Source: an uncultured candidate division Zixibacteria bacterium (GTDB lineage: Bacteria > Zixibacteria > MSB-5A5 > GN15 > PGXB01). From it: a DNA stretch of 64,000 nucleotides. Below the pieces are notes generated by a model. It searched no databases. It had not been told where the DNA came from and saw only the letters and a program-made list of their open reading frames with translations. Each line of letters begins with the position of its first letter. Position 1 is the stretch's first letter. Both the position numbers and the translations under genes were made by a program. The stretch spans positions 1-64,000 of the forward strand of contig CALAMC010000064.1 of the NCBI GenBank assembly GCA_937925655.1, read 5' to 3'. This document shows, in pieces, positions 1 to 9,177 of the stretch.

Positions 1-37
1 CCCTTTTAAGGGTGGGATTTTTATTCTTCGTATTATC

Positions 38-66
38 CGTAGGTCAAATCTCCTTCGAGATTTGAC
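38..66. repeat. Palindromic repeat, copy 1 (aggtcaaatctc type)
   Basis: The arms 43-52 and 57-66 are perfect reverse complements around the loop cttc. The same unit, differing by one loop base, recurs at 2229-2257. The two copies therefore flank the AT-rich gene at 316-2214. Confidence 0.75.
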
Positions 67-157
67 GAGGTGCTACTCCCCATATTGTCATTCCCGCGAA
101 AGCCGAAGGAGCTGAAGAATGAAGCACGGGAATCCAGGATTTTCTTAAATTGAGGGG

Positions 158-215
158 CCACTCCAAACTTCGTTTGGAGTGGAAGAATCAACCCCTCCAA
201 ACAAATTTGGAGGGG
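158..215. repeat. Two adjacent perfect hairpins
   Basis: The arms 158-168/172-182 (loop ttc) and 192-201/206-215 (loop caaa) are perfect. Their stems share the core ctccaaa but differ outside it. Base pairing is conserved while the sequence is not, as in REP-like elements. Neither is followed by a T-run, so they are not typical terminators. Confidence 0.65.
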
Positions 216-315
216 GCCACACGAACCATTTGATAAATGAGATGTCTTTTACGTTTTGATTATCAGAGGGTAACAAGTACAAATAATAATAAATAATGGA
301 GTATTTAAATTATAT

Positions 316-2214
316 ATGAAAATCAAACGACACCCGGAAAAAACCATTAAAAGGGTGCAATATTTTAGAAAAAGGCTGAAACAAAACCTAAGCCTAAAAG
401 CTTTGGGACTGGCTGGTTTTTTAATTTTCCAGTCATTCGCCCCAGGATGTCTTCCAAAAAGAGCTACTCTCTCTAAACCTGGAAAATATAATTCTGTTAA
501 AACTGTAAACATTGAAGGCAAAGAAGATCTAAATTACAAAAATATCAAACACTCGGTTTTTATTAACAGCATCAAAGAAAAATACAAAGAGAATTACAGA
601 GACCCACAAAGGGCATTGTATTTAACGGCACTTAAACTTATACGCGAGGATATTGAATACTACCCGGTTAATGAGAATAAATTTGCCATTATAGAGGAGA
701 TATTAAATTCAAGTGTCATTACGGATAGCCTCGAGATAAGAAAAAACTTTAATAAATATTCTGTTATATGGGAAACTGGAATAGTCCCGGGAACTTTTAT
801 GGACAGCCTTGAAACTAGGATTAAAAGAGGAATAGAAATAACCTGCGATTACCATGAAATTAGACAAAACCCTTTTCTTGGTATAGGGGAATTTGCAGAT
901 ATATTCGCCAGATATCCTGATGTAACTGTTACAAAACCGCCGGAGCATAGAGCCATATTCAAATTATCTCAAATCGATAGAGAATCCAAAAAAGGCGGGA
1001 AAGGTGATGGCAAAAAAATAGAAGAGATTACTATTATGGAATTAAAATATGGCGGAAAAATCATAAACCTTATCCAGGATCCCTATACTTTTTCATGGAA
1101 AGTCACTGGCAAAGAAAGCAATGACCCAGAAAAAGTAAGAGAAGAATCTGCTGAAGGAATATGCTCTTTTTTTGAAGATATACTGCCACCACCAACCCCT
1201 CAAGAAAGATTTGCCTTAACTGATGTTATGCGACAAAAATTGGAAACATTGGCCGACGGAATGATTTATGTAGAAAACCGAAATAGACTTCTGGATGATG
1301 TAGGCATACAGCAGGTCATATACCCGTGCCCGTGCGATATGCCTGGAAATTCGCAAGATTATAATAGAGTCGATTGGAATTGCCTTGCCAATATTAATGA
1401 CATTTTTGGGAAATATTCGAAAATCGTCTATAATGATTCAATCAATTGCAGAGTGGAATTAAAAATATGCGATTATTACGGAAACGAAATCCTTAATTCA
1501 TGCAATGATATAAGAGGTTCATTGACAAAACCCATGGATCTCAATGGAGAATTTTGGTGGAGAACTATTTCTAAGATTTTTGCTAATCTGGACTCCACGG
1601 ATTTAAAGGAAGTTAGCGTTGGAGTCAGGCTTACTAATAATTATACAAATGAAGTTGCCAGGCGAATAATTAACTATAACTTCCCAGAGCCAAATAAAGT
1701 CCCGAATTACAGAGGGCAGATTGCGGCGGGGCCCCCCAACGAAGCTTATCTTCCTCCTTTTGTTGTCGACGGATTTAAAATCAAAAAAGATTCCAGCATC
1801 AACATATGGTTTCCTGTGACTGGTTTATTTCCAGACCAGAGTGATTCTTCGCTATTTAAAGGAAATGTCCGGATATCTCTTTATAATATTGAAACACATG
1901 ACAGAATTCCTCACGCCAGAATCGTTACGGAAACACTGAAGTTCGGGAAAATTGGTGACACCCTGGGAACAATTGATTTTTCTTTTTATCCTTTAGAAGA
2001 TTCTTTAAAGATAGAAAGGGATGGAGAAATTACCGAATATAGTGCAAAATATAACATAACAAGCGACGGAAGAAACGGGTACTTTATAATTAATATTCCA
2101 ACTAATGTTAAAAAAGGACTTTACAATATCCTGATTGATGTAATGAGCCCTGATTCAACCGATTTGGAAAAAACCGTAACGACCGCAGATATACCTTATG
2201 TAAATATAGAATAA
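316..2214 (+). CDS. AT-rich lipoprotein-like protein, possibly a degenerate GWxTD-type protein
   Basis: The 632-residue product is of unknown function. Residues 1-28 are strongly basic. They are followed by a hydrophobic stretch ending FAPGC (about residues 30-45), which resembles a lipobox, so a membrane-anchored exported lipoprotein is likely. The middle (about residues 150-290) and the beta-rich C-terminus (about 480-632) loosely recall GWxTD-domain proteins of FCB bacteria, but the signature itself is absent, so this is only a guess. Base composition is visibly more AT-rich than the downstream genes (many AAA, ATA, AAT codons). Nearly identical palindromes lie on both sides. No operon partner is visible, and the only Shine-Dalgarno candidate is a weak GGAG about 14 bases before the ATG. 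Confidence 0.6.
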   Translation: MKIKRHPEKTIKRVQYFRKRLKQNLSLKALGLAGFLIFQSFAPGCLPKRATLSKPGKYNSVKTVNIEGKEDLNYKNIKHSVFINSIKEKYKENYRDPQRALYLTALKLIREDIEYYPVNENKFAIIEEILNSSVITDSLEIRKNFNKYSVIWETGIVPGTFMDSLETRIKRGIEITCDYHEIRQNPFLGIGEFADIFARYPDVTVTKPPEHRAIFKLSQIDRESKKGGKGDGKKIEEITIMELKYGGKIINLIQDPYTFSWKVTGKESNDPEKVREESAEGICSFFEDILPPPTPQERFALTDVMRQKLETLADGMIYVENRNRLLDDVGIQQVIYPCPCDMPGNSQDYNRVDWNCLANINDIFGKYSKIVYNDSINCRVELKICDYYGNEILNSCNDIRGSLTKPMDLNGEFWWRTISKIFANLDSTDLKEVSVGVRLTNNYTNEVARRIINYNFPEPNKVPNYRGQIAAGPPNEAYLPPFVVDGFKIKKDSSINIWFPVTGLFPDQSDSSLFKGNVRISLYNIETHDRIPHARIVTETLKFGKIGDTLGTIDFSFYPLEDSLKIERDGEITEYSAKYNITSDGRNGYFIINIPTNVKKGLYNILIDVMSPDSTDLEKTVTTADIPYVNIE

Positions 2215-2228
2215 TTTGATCAAGTCTT

Positions 2229-2304
2229 CGTAGGTCAAATCTCCTTTGAGATTTGACATAATTTAATCGAAGATGTCAAGCCTCTTAAGGAGGCTTGACC
2301 TACG
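2229..2304. repeat. Composite palindromic element
   Basis: There are two perfect hairpins, 2234-2257 (10-bp arms, loop cttt) and 2275-2299 (10-bp arms, loop ttaag). They are nested inside outer arms cgtaggtcaa (2229-2238) and ttgacctacg (2295-2304). The inner pair tcttcg/cgaaga is also complementary. The first hairpin repeats the unit at 43-66. The design resembles paired REP (BIME-like) elements between genes; here it separates a plus-strand gene end from a minus-strand gene end. Confidence 0.7.
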
Positions 2305-2319
2305 GGAAAATCACCGAAA

Positions 2320-4944
2320 TCAAAAACTCAACCCCGCCGAGAAATACCACTTGTCATACCCGTGCTCGGCGCGGCCATAGCCGAAATCGATCGGCCCGAT
2401 CATGCTGTCATACGACACCGCAACCCCGTAACCATGACGCAGATTCTGTAATTTGATATCCTTGCGTTCATTGTACATCTGGCCGATATCATAGCGCCCG
2501 GTCAGATAAAACCTGTACGGCAGTTTGAACCGGAATTCCAGATTGCCGAGAAAAACATTATCGCCCACCAGTTCATCCGTATGATACCCGGCGAACGAAT
2601 ACTGGCCGCCCATATAGAATTTTTCCGGGACAGGAATGCCGGATTCCTTGGCCGTCCAGCCGATCGCCACCTTGGGGTGAAAATTGAATGTCGATGTAAT
2701 CGGGAAGTACGATTCGATCGAACTGAAAAATTTGGTATAGCTGGCTTCACCGCCCAGGATGTCGGCAGCGAATTCGACATAGAACAGGTGCTTTTTGCCC
2801 TCGGTCGGGAAGGGGTAGCGGTTGATGGTTTCGACCAGCGAGCGGAACGTGATGGTGCGCAGGCGGACGTCATCGACGTCGCCCGTGACCGAATGGCGGT
2901 TGTCGATTTCATCCCATTTGATTTCACCGGTGACCGTCCCGAATCGGGCTATCTGTTGACCGAGAATAAACTGAAGGCCATAGCGGTCTTCTTCGTTGCG
3001 GAATATCCTTTCGCCTTCGCCGCCGTATATTTGCCGTTCCAGGTATTTGTAGTACACCTCCGCTTTGTATGTCAAATAGGTCGAAAAGAAGCGGTCGGCT
3101 TTCAAATGCAGGCTGTAAATCTGCCGCCGGGGAGCGTACTGGGCGTGAAGCAAAAACTCCTGCCCGGCCCCCATCAGATTGCTTTTGAGGATTTCGCCGA
3201 ATTCCTGGCTGTGATATTCATCGTCCCAGTTCCACCCGAAGCGCATCTGTGTGTCGTTGCGCTCTTCGACATTGATATGCACGACCGCGCCGCTGTTTCC
3301 GGGCAAAACGTTCAGTGTGACGCGGCGAAACAGGTCGGTGCTGTACAGATTACCGACCCCGCGCCGAACGTCGCCAAGATTGAGCGGCCGCCCGACCGCA
3401 AGCGGGAAATTGGACATGATAAGCCATTCTTTTGTTCGGCGGTTGCCATAAATCTCTATACGCTCAACCGTGCCCTCATCGATGTCGATTACCAGGCTAT
3501 TGGTGGCGGCGACATAATTGATGGTTCTGAAACGCACCATGTCCAGCCCGAGGGCATTATATCGGGCGATGATGCTGTCCCGGATAAGAGGCATATTCTC
3601 GGAACATAAATATTCGCCGGTATTCCTGACAAACCCCAGTATAACCGAATCGGCCAGAGCGGCATTGCCGAAAAGGCTTATATTCAGGCCTGACATCTCC
3701 GGGCAGGGGACCCCCGAGATAACCAGGGAAATCATGCGGGCGCCGGCGGTTTCACCGCCGTCCTCGATATATTCGACATTCAGCAAGAACAGCCTGTTAT
3801 CGGCATGCACGGCGTGGAGCGTCCGCTGTAGTTGGGCCCGCGATATTTTCACATTCAGGAGCGATTCGATGACATTGATATCGAAAATTGCCGGACCGGC
3901 GAGGCGGATTGATGTCACGACCAGAGAATCCTGCGAAGCCGCCTGATCCAGCTTGGCCTTAATTTCTTCGGCCGCGGCCAGTCCGGCTTCATACCCGATT
4001 TGCACCAGCTCCCGGAATTTATCGAAGTCGGTCGATTGAAAATTCTTTATCGGCGGATTTATGGCCACGTCGGTTTCTTCCAGCGCGGCGTCCTTTTTGT
4101 CCATTGTCATGATGGTCGTGACCTGATTGGCCACGTCGATGGGGTTGTTGATCCTGTTTCCGGGCAGCAGTTCGCTGGTAGTGTTGACCGCGACGATAAC
4201 ATCGACATTGGGTTCGATGCGGCGGACGGCGCTGACCGGAACCGGGTTGAGCATGCCGCCGTCCATGAGAAGCATGTCGCCGTACTCAACTCCGGTGAAA
4301 GCCAGCGGGAAAGCCATCGTGGCCCGCATGGCGTCGGCCAGATTACCCTCCTGCAAAATGATTTCGCGGCCCGATATGATATCGGTCGTAACCGGGCAGA
4401 AGGGGATAGGCAGGCGTCCAAATTGCCCGCCCGATATGTAATTCGGCTTGAGCGTCAACCCCAGAAGCAAATCCGAAAGTTTCTGACCGGCCGTGAGGGC
4501 CTGCGGAATGGTGGGTTTGATGCCGTCGAAACCGACCGAGATGATATAGCGCTCCTTTTCCGGCCGCTGGGTGAGAAACATCGATTTGCGCTCCGGACGA
4601 TTGGAAAAAAGCTCGTTGAAATTGATGCGTGAGACGATGCTGTCAAGCTCATCGGCGCTATACCCCGAAGCGTAGAGCCCGCCGATAATACCGCCTATCG
4701 ATGTTCCGGCAATGGCGCTGATTTGCAGACCGGATTTTTCGAACGCCTTTAATATGCCGATTTGCGAAAAGCCCCGGGCCCCGCCGCCGGAAAGCGCCAG
4801 CCCGATGGTGCCGGTCGTGCTAAACGAATGATAATGACTGCCGTCCCAGCCGATCATGTCGGTCCGGGCCGATATCGACGAGGCCGCAGTTAGAATGACG
4901 GCCAGTAATGTCAGAATGCGCCGTATAATGGACGGAGTTTTCAC
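2320..4944 (-). CDS. Patatin-like phospholipase fused to BamA/Omp85-type outer-membrane barrel
   Basis: Predicted surface-associated lipid acyl hydrolase of 874 residues. A signal peptide (about 1-26) leads into a patatin domain. That domain has the oxyanion loop SGGGARG (52-58), nucleophile motif GTSIG with Ser82, and catalytic Asp228 in MDGG, the complete Ser-Asp dyad. POTRA-like segments follow (about 360-590), one containing a YGNRRTKEW stretch typical of POTRA domains. A C-terminal 16-strand-type barrel ends in aromatic FSAGLSF. The layout matches type Vd (PlpD-like) and RssA-like patatin-Omp85 proteins, where the barrel anchors the lipase in the outer membrane. It is longer than PlpD, probably because there is more than one POTRA. 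It stands alone on the minus strand and diverges from the rRNA methyltransferase gene. Confidence 0.92.
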   Translation of the reverse strand: MKTPSIIRRILTLLAVILTAASSISARTDMIGWDGSHYHSFSTTGTIGLALSGGGARGFSQIGILKAFEKSGLQISAIAGTSIGGIIGGLYASGYSADELDSIVSRINFNELFSNRPERKSMFLTQRPEKERYIISVGFDGIKPTIPQALTAGQKLSDLLLGLTLKPNYISGGQFGRLPIPFCPVTTDIISGREIILQEGNLADAMRATMAFPLAFTGVEYGDMLLMDGGMLNPVPVSAVRRIEPNVDVIVAVNTTSELLPGNRINNPIDVANQVTTIMTMDKKDAALEETDVAINPPIKNFQSTDFDKFRELVQIGYEAGLAAAEEIKAKLDQAASQDSLVVTSIRLAGPAIFDINVIESLLNVKISRAQLQRTLHAVHADNRLFLLNVEYIEDGGETAGARMISLVISGVPCPEMSGLNISLFGNAALADSVILGFVRNTGEYLCSENMPLIRDSIIARYNALGLDMVRFRTINYVAATNSLVIDIDEGTVERIEIYGNRRTKEWLIMSNFPLAVGRPLNLGDVRRGVGNLYSTDLFRRVTLNVLPGNSGAVVHINVEERNDTQMRFGWNWDDEYHSQEFGEILKSNLMGAGQEFLLHAQYAPRRQIYSLHLKADRFFSTYLTYKAEVYYKYLERQIYGGEGERIFRNEEDRYGLQFILGQQIARFGTVTGEIKWDEIDNRHSVTGDVDDVRLRTITFRSLVETINRYPFPTEGKKHLFYVEFAADILGGEASYTKFFSSIESYFPITSTFNFHPKVAIGWTAKESGIPVPEKFYMGGQYSFAGYHTDELVGDNVFLGNLEFRFKLPYRFYLTGRYDIGQMYNERKDIKLQNLRHGYGVAVSYDSMIGPIDFGYGRAEHGYDKWYFSAGLSF

Positions 4945-5010
4945 TTGCTATTCGACTTTTTTGTAATGTTTTTTACATATTAAACTTTAAAGCAGGGAAT
5001 GCAAGGGTAA

Positions 5011-5814
5011 ATGTCTTCATTAAGCCGGGCGACGCACAAAAGCCTGAAGGCGTTGCTGACCCTAAAAGGACGTCAAAAGCACGGGTTATTTCTGGCCGAG
5101 GGGATTCGTGTCCTCGAAGAATCATGCAAATTCCGGTTCTGGCCGCAGAGTGTCTATATTGACGAAAACGGGATCGGCGAGCGGGGAGAAAAGCTGGTTG
5201 CCGCTTTTGCTCGCTCCGGCTGTGAAATTGTCGCCATCACCGGCCGCGAATTGAATCAACTGGCTGAAAGCGTAACCCCCCAGGGCATAATCGCCGTATA
5301 CAAAATTCCCTCTCTTGAAGTGGAGCATCAATTATCCCAAAAAGACCGGTTGATTCTGTACCTTGATAATATATCCGACCCGGGTAATGTCGGAACCCTT
5401 ATCCGCTCGGCTTTGGCTTTCGAAGTTGACCTGGTGGTGCTTTCGCCGGCGACGGTTGACCCGTTCAACGGCAAGGTTATCCGCTCGTCGGCGGGGACGA
5501 TTTTCGGCCAGAAAACCGCAGTCGGCGATATTGATGAATTACTGAAAAAATCCGCAAAAAATTCTGTTTTGCTCGGCGCTCAAAGGGGCGGCGAGGTTGT
5601 CGGCCGGGCGCTGAAAGATGTGAAATCCGGTCAGCGGTTGATTTTTGCTGTCGGCTCTGAAGCCCGGGGCTTAAGCAAGGAATGTCTGGCGCGGGTCAGG
5701 CAACTGGTCGGCATCGTGCATAATGATAAAGTCGAGTCTCTGAATGCGGCCGTAGCGGGGTCGATCATTTTGAAAGACATTCACGATTTTCTTCACGGGG
5801 TTAAACATGAATAA
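5011..5814 (+). CDS. SpoU/TrmH-family RNA 2'-O-ribose methyltransferase
   Basis: The 267-residue product has an N-terminal substrate-binding domain (about 1-100) and a C-terminal SPOUT domain. Motif 1 is visible as LDNISDPGNVGTLIRSA, motif 2 as VGSEARGLS, and motif 3 as ESLNAAVAGSI. These form the knotted AdoMet site. Family members methylate ribose 2'-OH groups of 23S rRNA or tRNA. The substrate (RlmB-like or TsnR-like) cannot be decided from sequence alone. The ATG has a GGG-type Shine-Dalgarno (aagggtaa). The gene overlaps the next start by eight bases, so the two are co-transcribed. Confidence 0.93.
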   Translation: MSSLSRATHKSLKALLTLKGRQKHGLFLAEGIRVLEESCKFRFWPQSVYIDENGIGERGEKLVAAFARSGCEIVAITGRELNQLAESVTPQGIIAVYKIPSLEVEHQLSQKDRLILYLDNISDPGNVGTLIRSALAFEVDLVVLSPATVDPFNGKVIRSSAGTIFGQKTAVGDIDELLKKSAKNSVLLGAQRGGEVVGRALKDVKSGQRLIFAVGSEARGLSKECLARVRQLVGIVHNDKVESLNAAVAGSIILKDIHDFLHGVKHE

Positions 5815-6856
5815 ATTTTATCTGCGAATTATTTTCGTTGCGACCATCACCGTTTTGACACCATCTCCTGGCGCCGAAGAACTTATTGCGCGCGGCGATG
5901 GACGCTATATCAGCACTCGCTCGAAAGCGGTCGCCGTGGCCGAAGAAAATGTTAAGGTCCAAATACAGTCGGTCTCGGGGTTGTCCGGAAGAATCGAAAT
6001 CGTGGCCGACAGGGTCAGCGAAGCCGGTTTTGAATTCCGAAAACTGATCAAAGCCGCCGATGAAAAAACCGCCGAGCAGTACGCCGGGCTGGTAAGTGTG
6101 GTTATAGAAAGCCAGCCGGGCGTCGTGCGGCTTCTGCTTAAAGCGCCCAACCCCGGACCATGGGGCGGAACAGATAATGCCGTCCAGATTGAAGGCAAAC
6201 TCATCGTTCCTCTCCACAGCCGACTCGATATCGATTGTCAGTATTATGATTTCTCCATCACCGGACCGCTGGCGGAAGTCTCCGCGAAACCCTCGTTCGG
6301 GCGCTATCAATTATCGGATATATCCGAAAAAGTCAACTTGATTACGACCGGCGGAAACATCAGCGCCCGGGACCTTAAAGGTGATATAATCATAAAAGGC
6401 GAAAAGGCGGACCTGCGGGTCAGTGGGATAACGGCCGATAAACAGGCCCGCATAGCCAATAAAGGCGGTGATATAACGATGTCCGATATTTCCGGGAATA
6501 TCGAAGTGCAAAACGATTATGGCAAAATTAAAATCGACCGGGCCCGGGCCGATGAGGGCCATTTGAAAATATTTGGCGAATTTTGCCCGATTGACCTTGA
6601 GTTAGCCTCCCTCGACAATGCCAGAATCATAATCAATAATAAAAACGATAATATAAAAATCACTCTTCCGGATATCAGTTCGGTGACTTTTAATTTATCG
6701 GTCGGGGCCGATTCCGAGATCCATGTGAGTAAAATTCCGGTGCTCCCGGGCCGAATTAAGCCCAAGTACATGGAATTGACGGCGGGTGATGGAAGAAGCG
6801 TCATCAGTGCCGATATAAAAGGAGTGGGCGATATAATTATTTCAGGAGCAAAATGA
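5807..6856 (+). CDS. Exported DUF4097-like beta-helix protein
   Basis: The 349-residue product has a short signal peptide (about 1-22). Repeated strand motifs of the form SARDLKGDI, ADLRVSGITAD and GNIEVQNDYGKI lie between about 130 and 340. This spacing is that of the DUF4097/putative-adhesin fold, a right-handed beta solenoid often found on cell-envelope proteins. No catalytic residues are evident. It overlaps the methyltransferase gene upstream and the barrel gene downstream (four bases), suggesting an envelope role unrelated to RNA modification. Function unknown. Confidence 0.75.
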   Translation: MNKFYLRIIFVATITVLTPSPGAEELIARGDGRYISTRSKAVAVAEENVKVQIQSVSGLSGRIEIVADRVSEAGFEFRKLIKAADEKTAEQYAGLVSVVIESQPGVVRLLLKAPNPGPWGGTDNAVQIEGKLIVPLHSRLDIDCQYYDFSITGPLAEVSAKPSFGRYQLSDISEKVNLITTGGNISARDLKGDIIIKGEKADLRVSGITADKQARIANKGGDITMSDISGNIEVQNDYGKIKIDRARADEGHLKIFGEFCPIDLELASLDNARIIINNKNDNIKITLPDISSVTFNLSVGADSEIHVSKIPVLPGRIKPKYMELTAGDGRSVISADIKGVGDIIISGAK

Positions 6857-7692
6857 AGAAAATACACTGGAAATCCGTCACTACTGGAAATTTCCTCGCC
6901 TTATTTTTAATATTCGCCGTATGCACCGGTCCGGCCGTTGCCGAAAACCGCCTGATTCGTCCGGGCGGTGTTTACTACCACCGGTTCGTATCGAATGTCG
7001 ATGCCGCCGAAGGACTCTGGATTAACCCGGCCGCGATCGGTCAGGCCGGGCCAATTCGATTTCTATTGATTGGTGAATACGCCGATGACAAACTGATGCA
7101 AAGCTGGGGCGGTGTTGTCAGCGGCGACCGGATCGGTATCGGTTACCGCCGTCTGGATGATTATAACGGCGGCAAATATGAAGAATATACCTTTGGCACG
7201 GGTATGGGCCTCGGTCATTACACATTCCTGGGCGGTTCCTATACTTATGTGAAACGGGCGGATGATATATTCAATAAAAAGCATTTCTGGAATGTCGGGC
7301 TTATGATTGGCACCAGCCCCCAGATGAAACTGGGCGCGGTTTTATCCAATTTGAATCGAAGCCGCATCGACGGAGAAAAAAGCGATATCGAACAAGTGTA
7401 CTCCATTTCCTATCGGCCGCAAAAACTGCCGGTTTGGATATCGGTTGAAATGAGTCTATCCGGAGGCCAACGCCTGTCCGCGGCCGATTATACTTATGGA
7501 ATTGAAGGTTCGCCGATGAATCGCCTCCAGGTCTATGCCGGCTACAGAGATGGCGGGCAGTTTGAAGTCGGTCTGACCTGTCACTTCGATGCATATTTCG
7601 GCGGAGCGCAGACACGTTTCAACGATGAATCCGACCATCTGGGAACGTCCCTTTACGGCGGATATTTATTGCATCCGCCCGACAAAAGGTAG
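6853..7692 (+). CDS. Small outer-membrane beta-barrel protein
   Basis: The 279-residue product has a clear signal peptide (cleavage after about residue 30, VAEN). Alternating strands follow throughout, with many Tyr and Gly, as in 10-14-strand barrels. The N-terminal segment around residues 48-62 (DAAEGLWINPAAIGQAG) is the kind of NPA motif seen at the start of PorV/UPF0164/FadL-like barrels in the FCB group. No enzymatic motif is visible. It overlaps the DUF4097 gene by four bases and is the last gene of this operon. Probably an outer-membrane channel or scaffold; substrate unknown. Confidence 0.7.
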   Translation: MKKIHWKSVTTGNFLALFLIFAVCTGPAVAENRLIRPGGVYYHRFVSNVDAAEGLWINPAAIGQAGPIRFLLIGEYADDKLMQSWGGVVSGDRIGIGYRRLDDYNGGKYEEYTFGTGMGLGHYTFLGGSYTYVKRADDIFNKKHFWNVGLMIGTSPQMKLGAVLSNLNRSRIDGEKSDIEQVYSISYRPQKLPVWISVEMSLSGGQRLSAADYTYGIEGSPMNRLQVYAGYRDGGQFEVGLTCHFDAYFGGAQTRFNDESDHLGTSLYGGYLLHPPDKR

Positions 7693-7833
7693 CGACATCG
7701 CCGGATCAGGCTATAGCCCCCCGGTAACTTAAGTTTCCCGCAACAATCAGGCAATTATAACGTTGATTATAATGGCATTTGGCCTGACTCATTTTGAGTT
7801 GAAATAAGGATTTTGATTGCTTATATAGTGACT

Positions 7834-9174
7834 ATGCAACGAATTCTATTCAAGGCAAGTCCGATATTGTTTCCCCTTCTTTCCTTGCTTCTATGTGTCT
7901 CGGCTCTACCACAGGACAAGGTAACCGAAACCGTGCTCGCCAACGGCCTGACGGTTATTATGTACGAGGATCATTCCGTCCCGCTGGTGGCAATGAATCT
8001 TACTTTTAAAGCCGGCACCAAATACGAAAGACCCGGATATACCGGCATTACCGGCGTATGCGCCGAGATTTTCCAGGCCGGCACGGCCCGGTTCGAAACC
8101 GGCGAGTATGATAGAATCATCCGCTCCGGCGGCGGGACGACCAAGTTCTCGACCGGTATGGACTTCAGTTCCTTTGCCGCCACGGTGCCATCCCGTATGC
8201 TCGATACCCTGCTTAAAATGGAATCGGATCGCCTCGCCAATACACAGATTACTTTTGAAAAGGTCGTGGCCGCCCGCCAAACCGTCAATATAAACCGCAT
8301 CACGGAATTGGAAAATTCGCTGTACGCCAAAATCAACCAGGAATTAAGGACTTTGAGTTTCCAGAGTCATCCCTACCGTATACCTCGCCACGGGTGGCCG
8401 GCGGATTTATCGGCCCTGACCGTCGATGACGTGACCGCATATTTCCGCTCGTATTTTGCACCCAACAATGCCGTCATGGCCCTGGCCGGGGATTTCGACG
8501 CTGATAAGATCATATTCAACCTTCAAAAGTATTTCGAATCAATAACAGCTTCGCAATCCAAGATTCCGAGAATACCCGAGGAACCGGCCCAGGACGGTGA
8601 AAGGAGATCCTTATTAAAAGGGGCCAGCGACCTCGGAGCCATAATAATCGCCTATCATGTACCGGGACTGGCGCAAGAAGAATGTTACGCCATCGGGGTT
8701 TTGACCGAACTTCTTGCGGGCGGAGAATCCTCGAGGATATACAAAAAAATGGTCAGCGAAACCGACCTCGCCGTTATTGCGGGCGGATTTTATTTCGGGC
8801 TCTCCGACCCGTCGCTTCTTGCGGTCTGGGCGGTCATGAATTACGGCGTTTCCAGCGATGAAGTCGAAGCGGTCATCCTGAAAGAATTGAATGATCTCAA
8901 GCATGAACCGGTATCGCCCGCCGAACTTGAAAAGGCCAAGAATATCATCGAGGCCGACTTCTACCGGGGCTTAAGCGGCTATGAAAGCACCGCCGCCAAC
9001 CTGGCCGCATATCAGGTTGTCCGGGGCAGCTGGAGGCGGCTGTTCGACAATGTCGAAAAAACAAGGGCGGTAACCGCCATCGATATTATGGACCTTGCCC
9101 GAACGTACTTTGACCGAACCAATAGGACCGTCCTTATTCTGGAGCCGCCCGGTATATTCGATAAGGCGGATTAG
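7834..9174 (+). CDS. M16-family peptidase homologue lacking the zinc motif
   Basis: The fold is that of an insulinase-like periplasmic peptidase, about 446 residues from the ATG at 7834; an in-frame GTG at 7828 and TTG at 7813 are alternatives. I chose 7834 because it gives an immediate signal peptide (MQRILFKASP followed by a hydrophobic stretch ending SALPQ). The M16 halves are recognisable, including SHPYR-type, FAPNNAVMALAGDF and GGESSRIYKKMV (the R/Y pair region). At the inverzincin position HxxEH the sequence reads GVCAE, so all three ligand positions are changed and the protein should not bind zinc. It lies three bases before a second M16 homologue that is also inactive. The two probably form an M16B-like heterodimer with a chaperone or scaffold role, or depend on a partner elsewhere. 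Confidence 0.88.
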   Translation: MQRILFKASPILFPLLSLLLCVSALPQDKVTETVLANGLTVIMYEDHSVPLVAMNLTFKAGTKYERPGYTGITGVCAEIFQAGTARFETGEYDRIIRSGGGTTKFSTGMDFSSFAATVPSRMLDTLLKMESDRLANTQITFEKVVAARQTVNINRITELENSLYAKINQELRTLSFQSHPYRIPRHGWPADLSALTVDDVTAYFRSYFAPNNAVMALAGDFDADKIIFNLQKYFESITASQSKIPRIPEEPAQDGERRSLLKGASDLGAIIIAYHVPGLAQEECYAIGVLTELLAGGESSRIYKKMVSETDLAVIAGGFYFGLSDPSLLAVWAVMNYGVSSDEVEAVILKELNDLKHEPVSPAELEKAKNIIEADFYRGLSGYESTAANLAAYQVVRGSWRRLFDNVEKTRAVTAIDIMDLARTYFDRTNRTVLILEPPGIFDKAD

Positions 9175-9177
9175 ATT

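Larger units (their letters stand above)
1..315. other. Repeat-rich intergenic region at left edge
   Basis: I see no convincing gene here. The stretch holds three perfect palindromes: 43-66 (10-bp stem, 4-nt loop), 158-182 (11-bp stem, 3-nt loop) and 192-215 (10-bp stem, 4-nt loop). It also holds an interrupted copy (87-137) of the chromosomal repeat beginning gtcattcccgcgaaag and ending gggaatccag. An intact copy of that repeat lies at 41881-41907. A 90-codon minus-strand reading frame across 249-521 overlaps the next gene antisense and has no family resemblance, so I leave it out. Confidence 0.7.

Noticed and set aside
158..215. Hairpin pair considered as a start of a CRISPR array
   Set aside because: The stems differ and there is no regular repeat-spacer period or cas gene in the window.
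2581..3609. A 342-codon plus-strand frame opposite the patatin-BamA gene
   Set aside because: It is antisense to a gene with clear catalytic motifs; the frame stays open because of codon bias.
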